A program made the position numbers and the translations under genes. This document shows positions 30,876-38,544 of a stretch of 64,000 nucleotides of DNA, in pieces. Numbering within the stretch: position 1 is the first letter of the stretch; every line of letters begins with the position of its first letter. Below the pieces are notes generated by a model. The model saw only the letters and a program-made list of their open reading frames with translations. It was not told the DNA's origin and did no database searches. Source of the DNA: Aquimonas sp. (GTDB lineage: Bacteria > Pseudomonadota > Gammaproteobacteria > Xanthomonadales > Xanthomonadaceae); assembly GCA_022241605.1 (NCBI GenBank), contig JAKOMQ010000001.1, forward strand, positions 61,473 to 125,472, in the 5' to 3' direction.

Positions 30876-33131
30876 TCACCACTGCACGCGCAGGTTGAGC
30901 GCCAGCGTGCGCCCGGCCGCGGTGTAGCGATCGAGGCTGGCGCTGTCCGCGGGCAGCAGCGGCACCGCGCCGGATTCGAAGTGGCGGCGGTCGGTCAGGT
31001 TGAACAGGCCGACCTCGAGGCTCAGGTCCTCGTGCACACGCAGTTGGGTGAGCCAGTCCAGCAGCCCGTAACCGGGCGCCTCGAACGCCGGCTGGCCGCC
31101 GACGTCGGGCAGGCGGTCGCGGCCGCGGACGAAGCGCCCGACCAGCTCGGTGCCGATGCGCTCGCCCTGCCAGGCCAGGCCCAGCACCGCGGTCGCCGGA
31201 TCCACCGAGGCCAGCGCGGCGTCGTTGATTTCGTCGCGGCCGCGCTGCACCGAGGCCGCGGCGCGCAGCTGCCAGCGCTCCAGCGTGGGCGAGAACGCCG
31301 CCAGCGACAGTGCAGCCTTGGCCTCGACGCCGCGGATGTTGGCGCGGCCGACGTTCTGCGACTGGAAGATCAGCAGGCCCGACTGCGGATCGCGGCCCAG
31401 CGAGCGCAGCGACTCGATGAAATCCCGGTAGCGGTTGTAGTAGGCCGACACGCTCAGATAACCGTGCTCGCCGCGGGCGCGCAGGCCCAGCTCAAGGCCG
31501 TCGCTGGTCTCCGGCTGCAGGTCGGGATTGGGCAGCGCGGTGTATCCAAACTGCAGGTTGGTGAAGCCCAGATTGACGTCGCTGTAGGGCGGCGCGCGGA
31601 AACCACGCGCATAGTTGCCGAACACCGACCAGCGCTCATCGAGCACCCGGATCACGCCGAACTTGGGCGACAGGCTGGTCTCGCGGATGCCGGCGGGCTC
31701 GATGCCGGGATTGCGCGCGGCGAACAGCGGGTCGTCCTCGGGCTCCAGCTCGAAGCGGTCCACCCGCAGACCGGGCAGCAGCAGCCAGCGCCCGTCGGCC
31801 AGGCTCATCTCGTTCTGCAGGTAGAGGCCGATCGAAGTGGTGCTGCTCAGCGGGAAGTCGCGCACCGGGAAGGTGTCGGGCGAGATCACGTTGGTGACGC
31901 TGCCGTTCGGCAGCCGCGCGCGACCGTCGCGCTTCTGCGCCAGCCGGTTGCGTTCGATGTCGAGGCCGTAGGTGAGATAGTGCGAAACCGCGCCGGTGTC
32001 GAAGCCCTTGAACGCGGTGAACCCAAGGCCGACGCTGCGCTGGTCGAAATTGAACTGGCGCTCGCGCGTGATCACCCCGCCGAGCTGCCCGCCCGCCAGC
32101 GCGGCGCGCTGCTCCAGCGTGTCCTGCGTTGTTTCCGAATCCTGCCGGTAGACCTGCCAGCGCAGTGCATCCGCCCAGGCGCTGTCGACCGCGTCGTGGG
32201 CGTGTGCCAGCGCCAGCCGCATGCGGGTCTGGTGATCGTCGCCGTCCAGCGACAGCACGCGCACCGGCGCGCCAAATCCGGTGATCGTGCCGCGGCCGCT
32301 GAGCACGTCGGTCCGCGTCTCCGCCTCGCCGGCGTCCAGGCTCAGACGCAGGCGCTGGTCGGCGTCCGGCGCGAACACCAGCTTGCCCAGCAGGGACAGG
32401 CTGCGGCTGTCCTGCGGGTTCGGACGGGTGCGGTTGCCGTCCTCGGCGTCGTTGTCGCCCTGGTTGTCGGGCTCGCGCCCCTGGCGGTGGCTCAGGCCGA
32501 CCATGCCGGACCAGCGCTCGCCGCCCCAGGCCAGCGTGCTGGCGCCCAGCAGCCCGCTGTCCGCACTGTCAGAGCCCAGCTTGAAGCCGATGTGGCGGCG
32601 GCGCGTGTCGTCGAGGAAGTCCTCGGGGTCCTTGGTGGTGAACACCACCACCCCGCCCAGCGCGTCCGAGCCATACAGCGAGGAGCCCGGCCCGCGCAGG
32701 ATCTCCACCTGCTTCAGCAGGTCCAGGTCGACGAAGTTGCGGTTGGCGTTGGAAAAGCTGCCGATCGAGAACGCCTCCGGCACCGGCGCGCCGTCGATCT
32801 CGATGCGCACGCGGTTGCCGTCGAGCCCACGGATGCGGAAGCCGCCAAGGCCGAAACGACCGGCGGACGAGGTGACCGACACGCCCGGCTCGTAGCGGAC
32901 CAGGTCGCGGATGTCGCGCACCAGCTCGCGATCCATGCGCTCGCGCTCGATCACCTCGGCGGCGACCGGCACCTCGCCCAGCGCACGCTCGCTCAAGGTT
33001 GCGCTGACGGTGATCCGCTCCAGCGCGCGGGTGTCGGTATCGGTATCGGGCAGCGGCGGCGCTTCGGCACGGGCTGCGGAAGAGACAACAAGCGCCAGGG
33101 CGATCGCCTGGCCAAGCGGGGTACGTGGCAT
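30876..33131 (-). CDS. TonB-dependent receptor, haemoglobin/transferrin/lactoferrin type
   Basis: A 751-residue outer-membrane receptor that imports a ligand using TonB energy. It has a signal peptide (AIALALVVSSAARAEA), a plug domain (residues ~50-160: ERITVSATLSERALGEVPVA, LGGFRIRGLDGNRVRIEIDG, VEILRGPGSSLYGSDALGG) and a 22-strand-type barrel ending in TLALNLRVQW. The haem-receptor landmarks FRAP (ARGFRAPPYSDVN) and an NPNL-like NPDLQPETS box are both present. However, the histidine usually found between them is absent in this sequence, so haem is likely but not proven as ligand. The DUF6607 lipoprotein lies downstream. A Fur-box candidate sits about 160 bp upstream. Confidence 0.9.
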   Translation of the reverse strand: MPRTPLGQAIALALVVSSAARAEAPPLPDTDTDTRALERITVSATLSERALGEVPVAAEVIERERMDRELVRDIRDLVRYEPGVSVTSSAGRFGLGGFRIRGLDGNRVRIEIDGAPVPEAFSIGSFSNANRNFVDLDLLKQVEILRGPGSSLYGSDALGGVVVFTTKDPEDFLDDTRRRHIGFKLGSDSADSGLLGASTLAWGGERWSGMVGLSHRQGREPDNQGDNDAEDGNRTRPNPQDSRSLSLLGKLVFAPDADQRLRLSLDAGEAETRTDVLSGRGTITGFGAPVRVLSLDGDDHQTRMRLALAHAHDAVDSAWADALRWQVYRQDSETTQDTLEQRAALAGGQLGGVITRERQFNFDQRSVGLGFTAFKGFDTGAVSHYLTYGLDIERNRLAQKRDGRARLPNGSVTNVISPDTFPVRDFPLSSTTSIGLYLQNEMSLADGRWLLLPGLRVDRFELEPEDDPLFAARNPGIEPAGIRETSLSPKFGVIRVLDERWSVFGNYARGFRAPPYSDVNLGFTNLQFGYTALPNPDLQPETSDGLELGLRARGEHGYLSVSAYYNRYRDFIESLRSLGRDPQSGLLIFQSQNVGRANIRGVEAKAALSLAAFSPTLERWQLRAAASVQRGRDEINDAALASVDPATAVLGLAWQGERIGTELVGRFVRGRDRLPDVGGQPAFEAPGYGLLDWLTQLRVHEDLSLEVGLFNLTDRRHFESGAVPLLPADSASLDRYTAAGRTLALNLRVQW

Positions 33132-33292
33132 CGTCAGCTCGACTGGTGTGGACCAAGTCGGCGGCTGGCGATCCACCCTTGCGGTGGTCAGGCTGGCGGC
33201 CGGGGAACCTTCCCGGGGGAAGGCGCGTAGGGGCGTTTGCGCGTGCTTCGTGTTTGATTGGACGCAGGCGCTGCGCGCTACAAGAGTTCGCG

Positions 33293-33311
33293 AATGATAC
33301 CTGTTCGCATT
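33293..33311 (-). promoter_or_regulatory. Candidate Fur box upstream of the TonB-dependent receptor
   Basis: Read on the receptor's strand, the 19-bp site AATGCGAACAGGTATCATT matches 14 of 18 defined positions of the palindromic Fur consensus AATGAGAATNATTCTCATT. It lies in the divergent gap between the receptor and a GNAT gene, about 160 bp before the receptor ATG. It would let iron-loaded Fur repress the receptor and DUF6607 lipoprotein. The remaining ~300 bp of this gap show no gene. Confidence 0.7.
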
Positions 33312-33437
33312 ACCAAGTCAAGCATTTCCACCGCGGACGCAGCCGCCCCCAGGGGTCTGCTGCGCTACCCTGAACGACGCCGCGCGGCGACGCGGCGCGT
33401 AAACACCGCCCTTCCGCATCGATCACCGAGAATCGAG

Positions 33438-33965
33438 ATGCGCCTGCCCTGCGCCCCCAGACTGCGCTTCCGCGAACTGCAGACCGTCCCCGCCGACGCT
33501 GACTTCATCCTGCGCCTGACCACCAGCGAACCCTGGCTGCGTCATATCGGCGACCGCGGCGTGCGCAGCGCGCAGGACGCCCTGCGCTACATCGAAACCG
33601 TGCCGCGCAGCCAGTACGCCGCCCACGGCTTCGGGCTGTGGGGCATCACCCGCCTGCAGGACGAAGCCAGCATCGGCGTCTGCGGCCTGATGTCCCGCAG
33701 CGACCTGCCCGGCCCCGACCTTGCCTACGCCCTGCTGCCGGAGTACTGGGGACAGGGCTACGCCCATGAAGCCGCGCTGGCCTGCCTCGACCACGCCCGC
33801 GATGCGCTGGGCCTGCAGGCGGTTTACGCCATCTGCACACTGGACAACGCGGCCTCGATCCGGCTGCTGTTGAAGCATGGCTTCGAGGGGGACGGCGAGC
33901 ACCCGGGCGAGCAGTGTGTGCGGCTGCGGCGATGGCGAAGGATATTCGGGAGCGCACTTGCCTGA
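33438..33965 (+). CDS. GNAT-family acetyltransferase (RimJ/RimL type)
   Basis: A 175-residue N-acetyltransferase. The fold begins LRFRELQTVPADADFILRL, continues with GLWGITRLQDEASIGVCGLM, and has the acetyl-CoA loop YALLPEYWGQGYAHEAALAC and the C-terminal segment YAICTLDNAASIRLLLKHGF. The RimJ/RimL-type pattern fits acetylation of protein N-termini or small amines; the substrate is not readable. The ATG follows a weak GAGAA. It marks the left flank of the accessory block that starts with the DUF3644 gene. Confidence 0.88.
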   Translation: MRLPCAPRLRFRELQTVPADADFILRLTTSEPWLRHIGDRGVRSAQDALRYIETVPRSQYAAHGFGLWGITRLQDEASIGVCGLMSRSDLPGPDLAYALLPEYWGQGYAHEAALACLDHARDALGLQAVYAICTLDNAASIRLLLKHGFEGDGEHPGEQCVRLRRWRRIFGSALA

Positions 33966-34192
33966 GCACCAAACCAGCAGCGAGGCTGCTCAAGCTAGTA
34001 GTTGCGAAGCTCCCCAAAGTGGCTATGAAGTTGGTTTTTCACACGTGCGCTGGAACTAATGTGCTCGTCAATGCTTCGCCTTCGCGCCCACCCCTTCGAG
34101 TGCTGCAATGACCAAGCACACAGACTCCGGCTCCCAGCTTAAGCCAAGCCAGCGACACCCGTGTCTAAAACGAATCTGGGTGTCCACCAAGG

Positions 34193-35260
34193 CTATCTAC
34201 CGCGACGCCGTGGGCGTGCCCGCCATGCTTCCTCGACCAACTGAGGCGTAAGGGTGTCGCGAAGCCTGCGTAGCGCATTGTCGGAGTATCGGGGATGTTT
34301 CTGAGACCCGAACTCAAAAACCATTACATTGGCCGGATCTTCGTCTATGCGAAGGAAATCGCGGACTGCCTTAGACTTGTTGACTGTCAACCCGAGCTTT
34401 TCCGCCAGCGCACTCGGGCTCCAATGGTATTTTTTCTGGAGATCAACGTCACGGATAGCCGCAGCACCCTCTGGGTCATCGCCCGACACGAAGCGAACCG
34501 CTGGAGCGTCTACGGCCTGAGTGAATCGGACACGAACCGTCGGACCGTCCCCTTCAATATTCGTTGCCAGGGTCATTAACCGTGGGAATACCTGGTCTAC
34601 GGGGGTGTCGCCTTTGATCGCCTCTTCGATTCTGTCCAGATCTCGTTTGGAAACGGCAACCCCTTCACTAACGTGGGCTTCCATCGCCAGGAGTGCCGTG
34701 ATTCGGCCTCTGGCCTCGTCTCTTGCCCTTCGGCCGGGAGCGAGCAATTCTCGAATCTGTGCGTACTCCCGATTCACCAGCATGAAGAAATCGGGTAGCG
34801 GTTGAGTAGACAGAGGCAGAACCCTAAGCGGAAGGTTGTCTGCGATCGTGTCTTGGAAGTGCGCTGACAGGATTTCGTCCAAAGCCGTTATCAACGCCCT
34901 CGCGTTAATATAGAGAGCGTCTTCAGGAACAACAATCATCCAGTGCTGGGCTTGATCACGCATCGCGTTGATGACGCGGATGGCTCCGGTTTGGACGGCG
35001 CTCATCCAGCCTTTGGACTGCGCAAGGTTCAACGCCTTCTCGATACCAATCGAGGTTCCCTTTTCTTTGTCGAAGACGTCCTGCCTTTTCTGGACCAACA
35101 ATGCCTTCACCAACATCTCGCTGGCGTGCTGGAGCATGAGAAGAACGCTTTCCGGTCTTCCATCGTCATCGTGGTTATTGAACGCTTCTAGCCCACGCCT
35201 CAAAGATGCCATGGATTTTGCTTTCAGCGTCTTGGCTTCCCTCTTGAGATTCAAGATCAC
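34193..35260 (-). CDS. DUF3644-domain, HEPN-like protein
   Basis: A 355-residue protein, last gene of the four-gene accessory operon. The N-terminal ~130 residues are helical and resemble DUF3644: SVLLMLQHASEMLVKALLV, then RVINAMRDQAQHWMIVVPEDALYINARAL. They contain RDQAQH (R101-H106), an Rx4H motif of the type that forms the RNase site in HEPN-fold proteins. The C-terminal part includes a helix-turn-helix-like block (WSPSALAEKLGLTVNKSKAV). It may be an RNA-cleaving effector or abortive-infection toxin; this is inference. The start is a GTG with GGAG close by. It lies 49 nt after the GIY-YIG gene, and its base composition looks less GC-rich than the flanks. Confidence 0.72.
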   Translation of the reverse strand: MILNLKREAKTLKAKSMASLRRGLEAFNNHDDDGRPESVLLMLQHASEMLVKALLVQKRQDVFDKEKGTSIGIEKALNLAQSKGWMSAVQTGAIRVINAMRDQAQHWMIVVPEDALYINARALITALDEILSAHFQDTIADNLPLRVLPLSTQPLPDFFMLVNREYAQIRELLAPGRRARDEARGRITALLAMEAHVSEGVAVSKRDLDRIEEAIKGDTPVDQVFPRLMTLATNIEGDGPTVRVRFTQAVDAPAVRFVSGDDPEGAAAIRDVDLQKKYHWSPSALAEKLGLTVNKSKAVRDFLRIDEDPANVMVFEFGSQKHPRYSDNALRRLRDTLTPQLVEEAWRARPRRRGR

Positions 35261-35309
35261 TCCAGTCTTTGGCCAACTTTCGATACGCGGTGCGGGTCAG
35301 TGAGCTGAA

Positions 35310-36497
35310 CTATGCCTCTGTTACCAACTTCGCCGCGCTAGGATCGTAGACATAGCCCGTGATGCTTCCGTCCTTGATGCGCGAGACGGCCTCGTCAATC
35401 ACGAACAGCGGGACGAGAAACCATTCCTCAGGCTGCACAGGATGACCAAAGCGGTCCTTGATCGTGATGTTCAACCGCGCAGGCGCGAACAGTCTGTGGA
35501 ACAGGTTCTCCATCCGGGTGCGGTTGACGCCCGCGAGCTTGTAGGTTGCGACCACTTCGACCTTCGCCAGCAGGTAGGTGGAGTCGTGTTCGGCGTTGGC
35601 AATGCGCGTCTCAACCCTACCCCCGGTCACGCCGACCTTGTGAATGATCTCGCGGTGCTGCGCGACATAGGGATGATCGGAGAGGGAGCGCAGGACGTAG
35701 ATCGTGCCGCTTTCGACATCATCGGCTTCAAGCTCTCCGCCGAAGGAGAGTTGCCCGCTGTCGGGCGAGGCCAGCCGCCGCGCGGCGGGGTCGTTGTAGA
35801 ACGCTCGCTGGAGCGAGCGCAACAGCAGATTGCTCTCGGTGCCGTTGGAGAAGATGAGCCGCAAGCGGCGGTCCACCTCACCGGCCGTGGTCTTCAGCGG
35901 CTCGCCGACCTCGGCAACGTAGAGCGTGATGCCATCGAGAACGAAGAAGTCCCCGGCCTCAATCGCGCGGCGGCCCGCTTCGATGGGCTGAGACTGGCGC
36001 ATACCGGTTTTGACCTCAGCTTGCACGCGCTCGAACAAGGGTCGAAAGGTCTCGAAGTCCTCGCAGGGTTTGCGATCCGCAATCTCCTCGGCGGCGCGCT
36101 TGTCTGCGCTGGTGCGGACATGGCGCAGAACCGTGATGTCGTCCGCCTCGGCTACGCCCGCCAACTCAGCAGCCAGGTCGTCGATGTCGATGGCGTCATC
36201 CGCCAGAACGGCAGCAGCTGGCGCAGCGGCGAGCAAGCCCTGATAGTCCAGCGGCTCAAGCAGGGCGCGGCAGTCCGGGAGCGAGCGCAATCGGTCCAGG
36301 CGCACGGCGTAGAGGCGTTCGAATATGTCGCGACCCTCACCATGCTGCGGCACACGCCCGTGCTTCTCGGTGAAACGCTGGATCTCCTCGAAGCCCGCGA
36401 TGACGCGTTCCTCGCTGGCTGGACGTCCATTCTTTTTCTCGGGCGGCGCGAACTCGGCCAGCTCAGCAGCGAGTTCGTCAAGATCGGAGCTACTCAT
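35310..36497 (-). CDS. GIY-YIG nuclease (T5orf172/MUG113 type) of a restriction-like operon
   Basis: A 395-residue protein. The first ~260 residues are acidic and helical, with a repeated-looking DELAAEL/DDLAAELAG element near residues 7-15 and 106-114. The C-terminal GIY-YIG domain has the first strand TIYVLRS (265-271), the second strand HKVGVT (286-291), the catalytic arginine R298 in RVETRIANAE and the metal-binding glutamate E330 in TRMENLFHRLF. All core residues are present, so DNA cleavage is expected. The ATG overlaps the helicase stop by 8 nt, so the two are translationally coupled, which suggests that it is the nuclease of the complex. A longer frame upstream runs inside the helicase gene. 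Confidence 0.85.
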   Translation of the reverse strand: MSSSDLDELAAELAEFAPPEKKNGRPASEERVIAGFEEIQRFTEKHGRVPQHGEGRDIFERLYAVRLDRLRSLPDCRALLEPLDYQGLLAAAPAAAVLADDAIDIDDLAAELAGVAEADDITVLRHVRTSADKRAAEEIADRKPCEDFETFRPLFERVQAEVKTGMRQSQPIEAGRRAIEAGDFFVLDGITLYVAEVGEPLKTTAGEVDRRLRLIFSNGTESNLLLRSLQRAFYNDPAARRLASPDSGQLSFGGELEADDVESGTIYVLRSLSDHPYVAQHREIIHKVGVTGGRVETRIANAEHDSTYLLAKVEVVATYKLAGVNRTRMENLFHRLFAPARLNITIKDRFGHPVQPEEWFLVPLFVIDEAVSRIKDGSITGYVYDPSAAKLVTEA

Positions 36498-38544
36498 AGC
36501 GTCCCTCCGCCCTGAAACGCATGAAGGCGGCCGCGCCTTCGGCAAGGTGCTTTTCCCAGGCGTCCTGCGAGGTAACCGATGGAGCCCTCCCACGCTCGCG
36601 TTTGAACTCAACCGCGCGCTTGGCGATCACTTTGGCATCCTCAGGCGTGGTCGAGGAGCGCTTGGCCGAGATGGCTGCCGCAACCTGCTTCAAGCTGTCC
36701 TCGCTCATGGTTTTGGCGAGGATGGCGTAGGCTTCGCCGAAGGGGTTGATGCGGTCGATGAGGTCGATGTCCAGTTCGCGCACGTCCATTGCAAAGCGGC
36801 GCACGCCGTCGATCAGGGCGGTGTTGGGTGACCCATCGCTCTCACCTTCGGTGACAAGCCGCTTGGCCTGCTGCGTGAGGTTGAGAGCGGCGATGGCGTG
36901 CTGGCGAACGGCCTCCTGATCTTCGGCGTCAAGCTCGGGATACTTGTCCTTGATGATCTTGCCCATGCGAACCTGCGTCAACTCCTCGGGTATCAGCTCC
37001 TCATCGAACAGGCCGCGCTCGATGGTGGGCTTGTCCTGCACGAAGGCCGCAATGACTTCGTTCAGGTCTTCCTGACAAATTCGCGCCGCCTCCTTGCTCT
37101 TGGGCTCGGCGAGGCCCTTGATCTCGATCTGGTAAGCCCCTGTCTGCTCATTGACACCGACATTGCATCGGTCCGCATCGTAGCCACCCTCGCCGTAGTT
37201 AAATCCCGGCGTCGGGCCGCTGTCGGGGTTCTTGGGCTTGAACTCGAAGCGCGGAGCAAGAACCTGCTCCATCAGCAGGCTGGCTGCGATGGCCTTCAAC
37301 GTATCGTTGACGGCCTCGGTAACAGCTTCCGCGGCCGCGTCCGGCTCGGCGATCAGGTTGGTGAACCTCGCTCGGGTCTTGCCGGGCGCGTCTCGGGTAG
37401 CTCGGCCGATGATCTGCACGATCTCGGTCAGGCTGGCACGGTAGCCCACGGTCAGGGCGTGTTCGCACCAAATCCAGTCAAAGCCTTCCTTCGCCATGCC
37501 CAGCGCGATGATGATGTCCACGTGGTCGCGGTTGTTCTTCTGCGTCGGGTCCTTCAGCGCGGCGGACACACGGTCGCGCTTGGCGGCATCGTCATCGACG
37601 AGATCAGCGATCCGCAGCACGCGGCCATCGGGACGCTTGACACGCTGGAAGCCGGTCGCAGAGTCGATGCCTTGCCATTCACCCAGCGCCTCGATGATGT
37701 GCTCCACCTCGCGCATCTTGTCCTTCGTGCTCTCGCGCGAATTGACGTTGGGGATGTGGATGATGGTCTTCTCGGCGGGATCGAGGACGTTGAGGATGTC
37801 ATCGACGTAAGGCCCGCTGTAGAAGAAGTAGCCGATGTCAAGTTGCTTGAGATATTCGTAGCCGTTCAGTTGCTCGTAATACGTGTATGTGACGGTATCG
37901 AACTTCGACTCGTCCTGCGGCGCCAGCACGGCCTCGGCGTCGCCCCGGAAATAGGAGCCGGTCATGGCGACGATGTGCGTCTTGCCGCGCGCGAAGAACT
38001 GCCCAAGGTGCAAGCCGAGCTTGTTGTCCGGGTTGGCCGAAACGTGGTGGAACTCATCGACCGCGATCAGTCGGTCATCGAATGCCTCGACGCCGTAGGC
38101 ATCAACTGCGAAGCGGAAGGTGGCGTGCGTGCAGACCAGCACCTTGTCGTCGCCTTCGAGGAACGCTCCCAGCGACTTGACCTTGCCACCGTTGTCGTTG
38201 CCCGGCGAGTTGCACAGGTTCCATTTGGGTTCGACATGCCAGTCGGACCAGAAGCCGTACGTCGACAGCAGTTCGTCGTTGAAGCTGGCCCCGATGGATT
38301 TCTCGGGCACAACGATGATGGCCTGCTTCAAGCCCTGATTCTTGAGCTTGTCGAGTGCCACGAACATCAGCGCACGGCTCTTGCCCGATGCAGGTGGCGA
38401 CTTGATGAGCAGGTATTGCTCGCCGCGCTTCTCGTAGGCTCGCTCCTGCATGGGGCGCATGCCAAGGGCATTGGCCTTGATCGATGCGCCGTTGCGAGCG
38501 TAGGTGACGGAAACGGACGGTACGGACTTGATCTTTTCGCTCAT
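36490..38544 (-). CDS. SF2 (DEAD/DEAH-type) helicase of a restriction-like operon
   Basis: A 684-residue ATP-dependent helicase or translocase of the type seen in type III and related restriction systems. Visible motifs are Q-like MRPMQERAY, Walker A PPASGKS (residues 50-56), motif II DEFHH (163-167), motif III TGSYF (195-199), AKEGFDWIWCEHALTVGYRAS and motif VI QIIGRATRD (377-385). About 250 residues follow the helicase core, with a helical C-terminus (FKRERGRAPSVTSQDAWEKHL). It starts by an ATGA overlap with the methyltransferase gene. By analogy it would translocate on DNA and deliver it to the downstream GIY-YIG nuclease. No nuclease motif was seen in the helicase itself. Confidence 0.9.
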   Translation of the reverse strand: MSEKIKSVPSVSVTYARNGASIKANALGMRPMQERAYEKRGEQYLLIKSPPASGKSRALMFVALDKLKNQGLKQAIIVVPEKSIGASFNDELLSTYGFWSDWHVEPKWNLCNSPGNDNGGKVKSLGAFLEGDDKVLVCTHATFRFAVDAYGVEAFDDRLIAVDEFHHVSANPDNKLGLHLGQFFARGKTHIVAMTGSYFRGDAEAVLAPQDESKFDTVTYTYYEQLNGYEYLKQLDIGYFFYSGPYVDDILNVLDPAEKTIIHIPNVNSRESTKDKMREVEHIIEALGEWQGIDSATGFQRVKRPDGRVLRIADLVDDDAAKRDRVSAALKDPTQKNNRDHVDIIIALGMAKEGFDWIWCEHALTVGYRASLTEIVQIIGRATRDAPGKTRARFTNLIAEPDAAAEAVTEAVNDTLKAIAASLLMEQVLAPRFEFKPKNPDSGPTPGFNYGEGGYDADRCNVGVNEQTGAYQIEIKGLAEPKSKEAARICQEDLNEVIAAFVQDKPTIERGLFDEELIPEELTQVRMGKIIKDKYPELDAEDQEAVRQHAIAALNLTQQAKRLVTEGESDGSPNTALIDGVRRFAMDVRELDIDLIDRINPFGEAYAILAKTMSEDSLKQVAAAISAKRSSTTPEDAKVIAKRAVEFKRERGRAPSVTSQDAWEKHLAEGAAAFMRFRAEGRYE

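Noticed and set aside
30597..33230. An 877-codon plus-strand frame opposite the TonB-dependent receptor and DUF6607 genes
   Set aside because: The minus-strand receptor has plug, FRAP and barrel motifs; the plus frame has none and is a shadow.
34154..34184. GACACCC/GGGTGTC hairpin as a terminator of the defence operon
   Set aside because: The loop is 17 nt and no T-run follows on the minus strand, so it is not a convincing terminator.
33966..34192. An attachment-site duplicate of the guaA 3' end at the far side of the defence block
   Set aside because: I searched this gap by eye for CACTCCCACTCAATCG or close variants and found none; no integrase gene is present either.
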